Positions 62,788 to 64,000 of a stretch of 64,000 bases of DNA are shown in pieces. The translations under genes were made by a program, and so were the position numbers. The notes under the pieces were generated by a model. It saw only the letters and a program-made list of their open reading frames with translations. It did not search any database and had not been told where the DNA came from. How positions within the stretch are numbered: position 1 is the stretch's first letter; each line of letters begins with the position of its first letter. The stretch comes from Saccharospirillum sp043196875. Its GTDB lineage: Bacteria; Pseudomonadota; Gammaproteobacteria; Pseudomonadales; Natronospirillaceae. Location of the stretch: the NCBI RefSeq assembly GCF_043196875.1, contig NZ_JBEBMX010000003.1, positions 248,001-312,000 on the forward strand. The letters run 5' to 3'.

Positions 62788-64000
62788 TTACTCGGAATCG
62801 CGCAGCTCCCGGCGCAATACTTTGCCGACGTTGGTTTTCGGCAGTTCATCGCGGAATTCAAACAGACGCGGCACCTTGTATCCGGTCAGGCTTTCACGGC
62901 AGAAATCGATCAGTTCCTGCTCTTCGACCGGCTCGCGGGCGACCACAAAGACTTTGACCGCTTCGCCGGTTTTTTCGTGAGGAACACCAACAGCCGCACA
63001 TTCCACCACTTTCGGATGCGCCGACAAGACGTCCTCGACTTCGTTCGGATAGACGTTGAAACCAGAGACCACAATCATGTCTTTCTTGCGATCGACGATC
63101 TTCATATAGCCGTCTTCCTGAAGTACGGCGATATCGCCGGTTTTCAGCCAGCCATCCGCATCGATCGTCTTGGCGGTATCGTCTGGGCGGTTCCAATAGC
63201 CTTTCATCACCTGAGGGCCGCGCACCTGCAATTCACCCGGTTCATTAAAGCCCTGCAGCTTGCCGTCGTCGTCACAGATACGCACTTCGGTGCTCGGTGT
63301 CGGAATACCGATGGTACCAAGCTGCTGGAAACCGGTCGGGTTGAACGACAGCACCGGAGACGATTCGGTCATACCGTAGCCTTCAGACACCGGGCAGCCG
63401 GTCATGGCTTCCCAGCGTTCAGCGGTCGAGCGGTTCAACGCCATGCCGCCGGAAATCACCAGCTTAAGGGCACTGCAATCGACGTTCTTAAACTCGTCAT
63501 TGTTCATCAAGGCGACAAACAAGGTATTCAGACCCGCAAAACCGGTAAAGCGATACTTCTTCAGCTCACCAATAAAGCCGGGAATATCACGCGGGTTGGG
63601 GATCAGAATATTGTGGTTACCGGTCAGCATGATGGTCATGCAGTTCACGGTAAAAGCGTAAATATGGTACAGCGGCAAGGGTGCGATAAAGGTTTCTTCG
63701 CCGTCATTCAGTGCCAGTTTAAAGAACTGGTAGCACTGCAACATATTGGCGATGAGGTTGCGGTTGGTCAGCTCGGCGCCTTTGGCAACACCCGTAGTGC
63801 CGCCGGTGTATTGCAGGATGATAGTGTCTTCGTGCGCCGCTGCCGTCCGCTTGAATGACTGACCAGCACCCTTTTTCAGTGCCTGACGGAAAGAGCCGAC
63901 ACGGCTGGCATCATAGGCCGGAATCATCTTTTTAACACGCTTGACCACGGTGTTGATCAGCACGCGTTTGAAGCCCGGGTGCAGATCGGCGATTTCCGTG
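62788..64000 (-). CDS. fadD: Long-chain acyl-CoA synthetase, 5' part outside the window
   Basis: The C-terminal 403 residues of an AMP-forming acyl-CoA ligase; the frame is open to the right edge and the start lies beyond it. The P-loop-like adenylation motif is YTGGTTGVAKGAELTN. The later motifs SEGYGMTESSP, GDIAVLQEDGYMKIVDRKKDMI and the C-terminal lysine (TNVGKVLRRELR) are all intact. It activates fatty acids for beta-oxidation at the inner membrane. The phrases match Pseudomonas FadD1/FadD2. Confidence 0.95.
   Translation of the reverse strand, partial: TEIADLHPGFKRVLINTVVKRVKKMIPAYDASRVGSFRQALKKGAGQSFKRTAAAHEDTIILQYTGGTTGVAKGAELTNRNLIANMLQCYQFFKLALNDGEETFIAPLPLYHIYAFTVNCMTIMLTGNHNILIPNPRDIPGFIGELKKYRFTGFAGLNTLFVALMNNDEFKNVDCSALKLVISGGMALNRSTAERWEAMTGCPVSEGYGMTESSPVLSFNPTGFQQLGTIGIPTPSTEVRICDDDGKLQGFNEPGELQVRGPQVMKGYWNRPDDTAKTIDADGWLKTGDIAVLQEDGYMKIVDRKKDMIVVSGFNVYPNEVEDVLSAHPKVVECAAVGVPHEKTGEAVKVFVVAREPVEEQELIDFCRESLTGYKVPRLFEFRDELPKTNVGKVLRRELRDSE

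Noticed and set aside
1..64000. Insertion sequences, prophage, CRISPR arrays, rRNA or tRNA genes
   Set aside because: No transposase or integrase, no regularly spaced repeats, no tRNA-like cloverleaf and no rRNA sequence were recognised by eye; a tRNA scan would be needed to exclude tRNA fully.

Overview
The window is chromosomal DNA from a free-living gammaproteobacterium. Gene content and order (fimV-truA-trpF-accD-folC-SPOR-cvpA-purF-metZ, leuC-leuD-leuB-asd, smc-zipA-ligA, ccmABCDEFGHI next to a fliK-like gene) match the Pseudomonadales/Oceanospirillales branch. A marine or saline relative of Saccharospirillum or Reinekea would fit, but the genus is a guess. I see no rRNA, tRNA, CRISPR array, insertion sequence, integrase or prophage, so this is mostly conserved backbone with one variable stretch.

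Layout: (1) 1-761, a truncated SDR gene divergent from a MerR-type regulator, with a typical 19-bp-spacer MerR promoter between them. (2) 783-6202, a six-gene unit coding for a phosphonate-type ABC importer (PhnD-C-E-E), a HAD-IIB phosphatase and a GlpR/DeoR-type regulator. It is preceded by a perfect 18-bp palindrome with two partial copies, which looks like the regulator's own operator array. (3) 6212-12065, an accessory stretch of small, mostly single genes: membrane proteins, VOC, GFA and cupin proteins, an ankyrin lipoprotein, another lipoprotein with an in-frame 9-bp tandem repeat, and an unusual 57-codon reading frame with a strong ribosome binding site. (4) 12144-20449, gltX, a YgfF-like SDR, two diguanylate cyclases, an isochorismatase-fold hydrolase, a DoxX protein and a long GAPDH. 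(5) 20520-37435, a long minus-strand biosynthetic run: metZ, purF, cvpA, a SPOR protein, folC, accD, trpA, trpB, trpF, truA, fimV, asd, leuB, leuD, leuC. A LysR regulator diverges from leuC. (6) 38479-41243, a rhombosortase, rdgC and three small conserved genes. (7) 41291-47917, smc-zipA-ligA. (8) 48098-55110, the complete System I cytochrome c maturation operon ccmABCDEFGHI. (9) 55228-57785, a FliK-like protein translationally coupled to a free-standing FlhB C-terminal domain. (10) 57813-64000, an alpha/beta hydrolase-fold protein lacking its nucleophile serine, the helicase HrpA, and the C-terminal part of FadD running off the window.

How the parts work together: the phn-like unit is a self-contained import, dephosphorylation and regulation module. 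The long minus-strand run links methionine, purine, folate, fatty-acid, tryptophan and leucine synthesis with cell-pole organisation (FimV). The ccm operon supplies holocytochromes c. The two GGDEF proteins, FimV and the FliK/FlhB-domain pair suggest c-di-GMP control of motility or surface behaviour. The most interesting points are the phn/HAD/GlpR module with its operator array, the serine-less hydrolase at 57813-58784, the FlhB-domain protein without its autocleavage motif, and the orphan rhombosortase.
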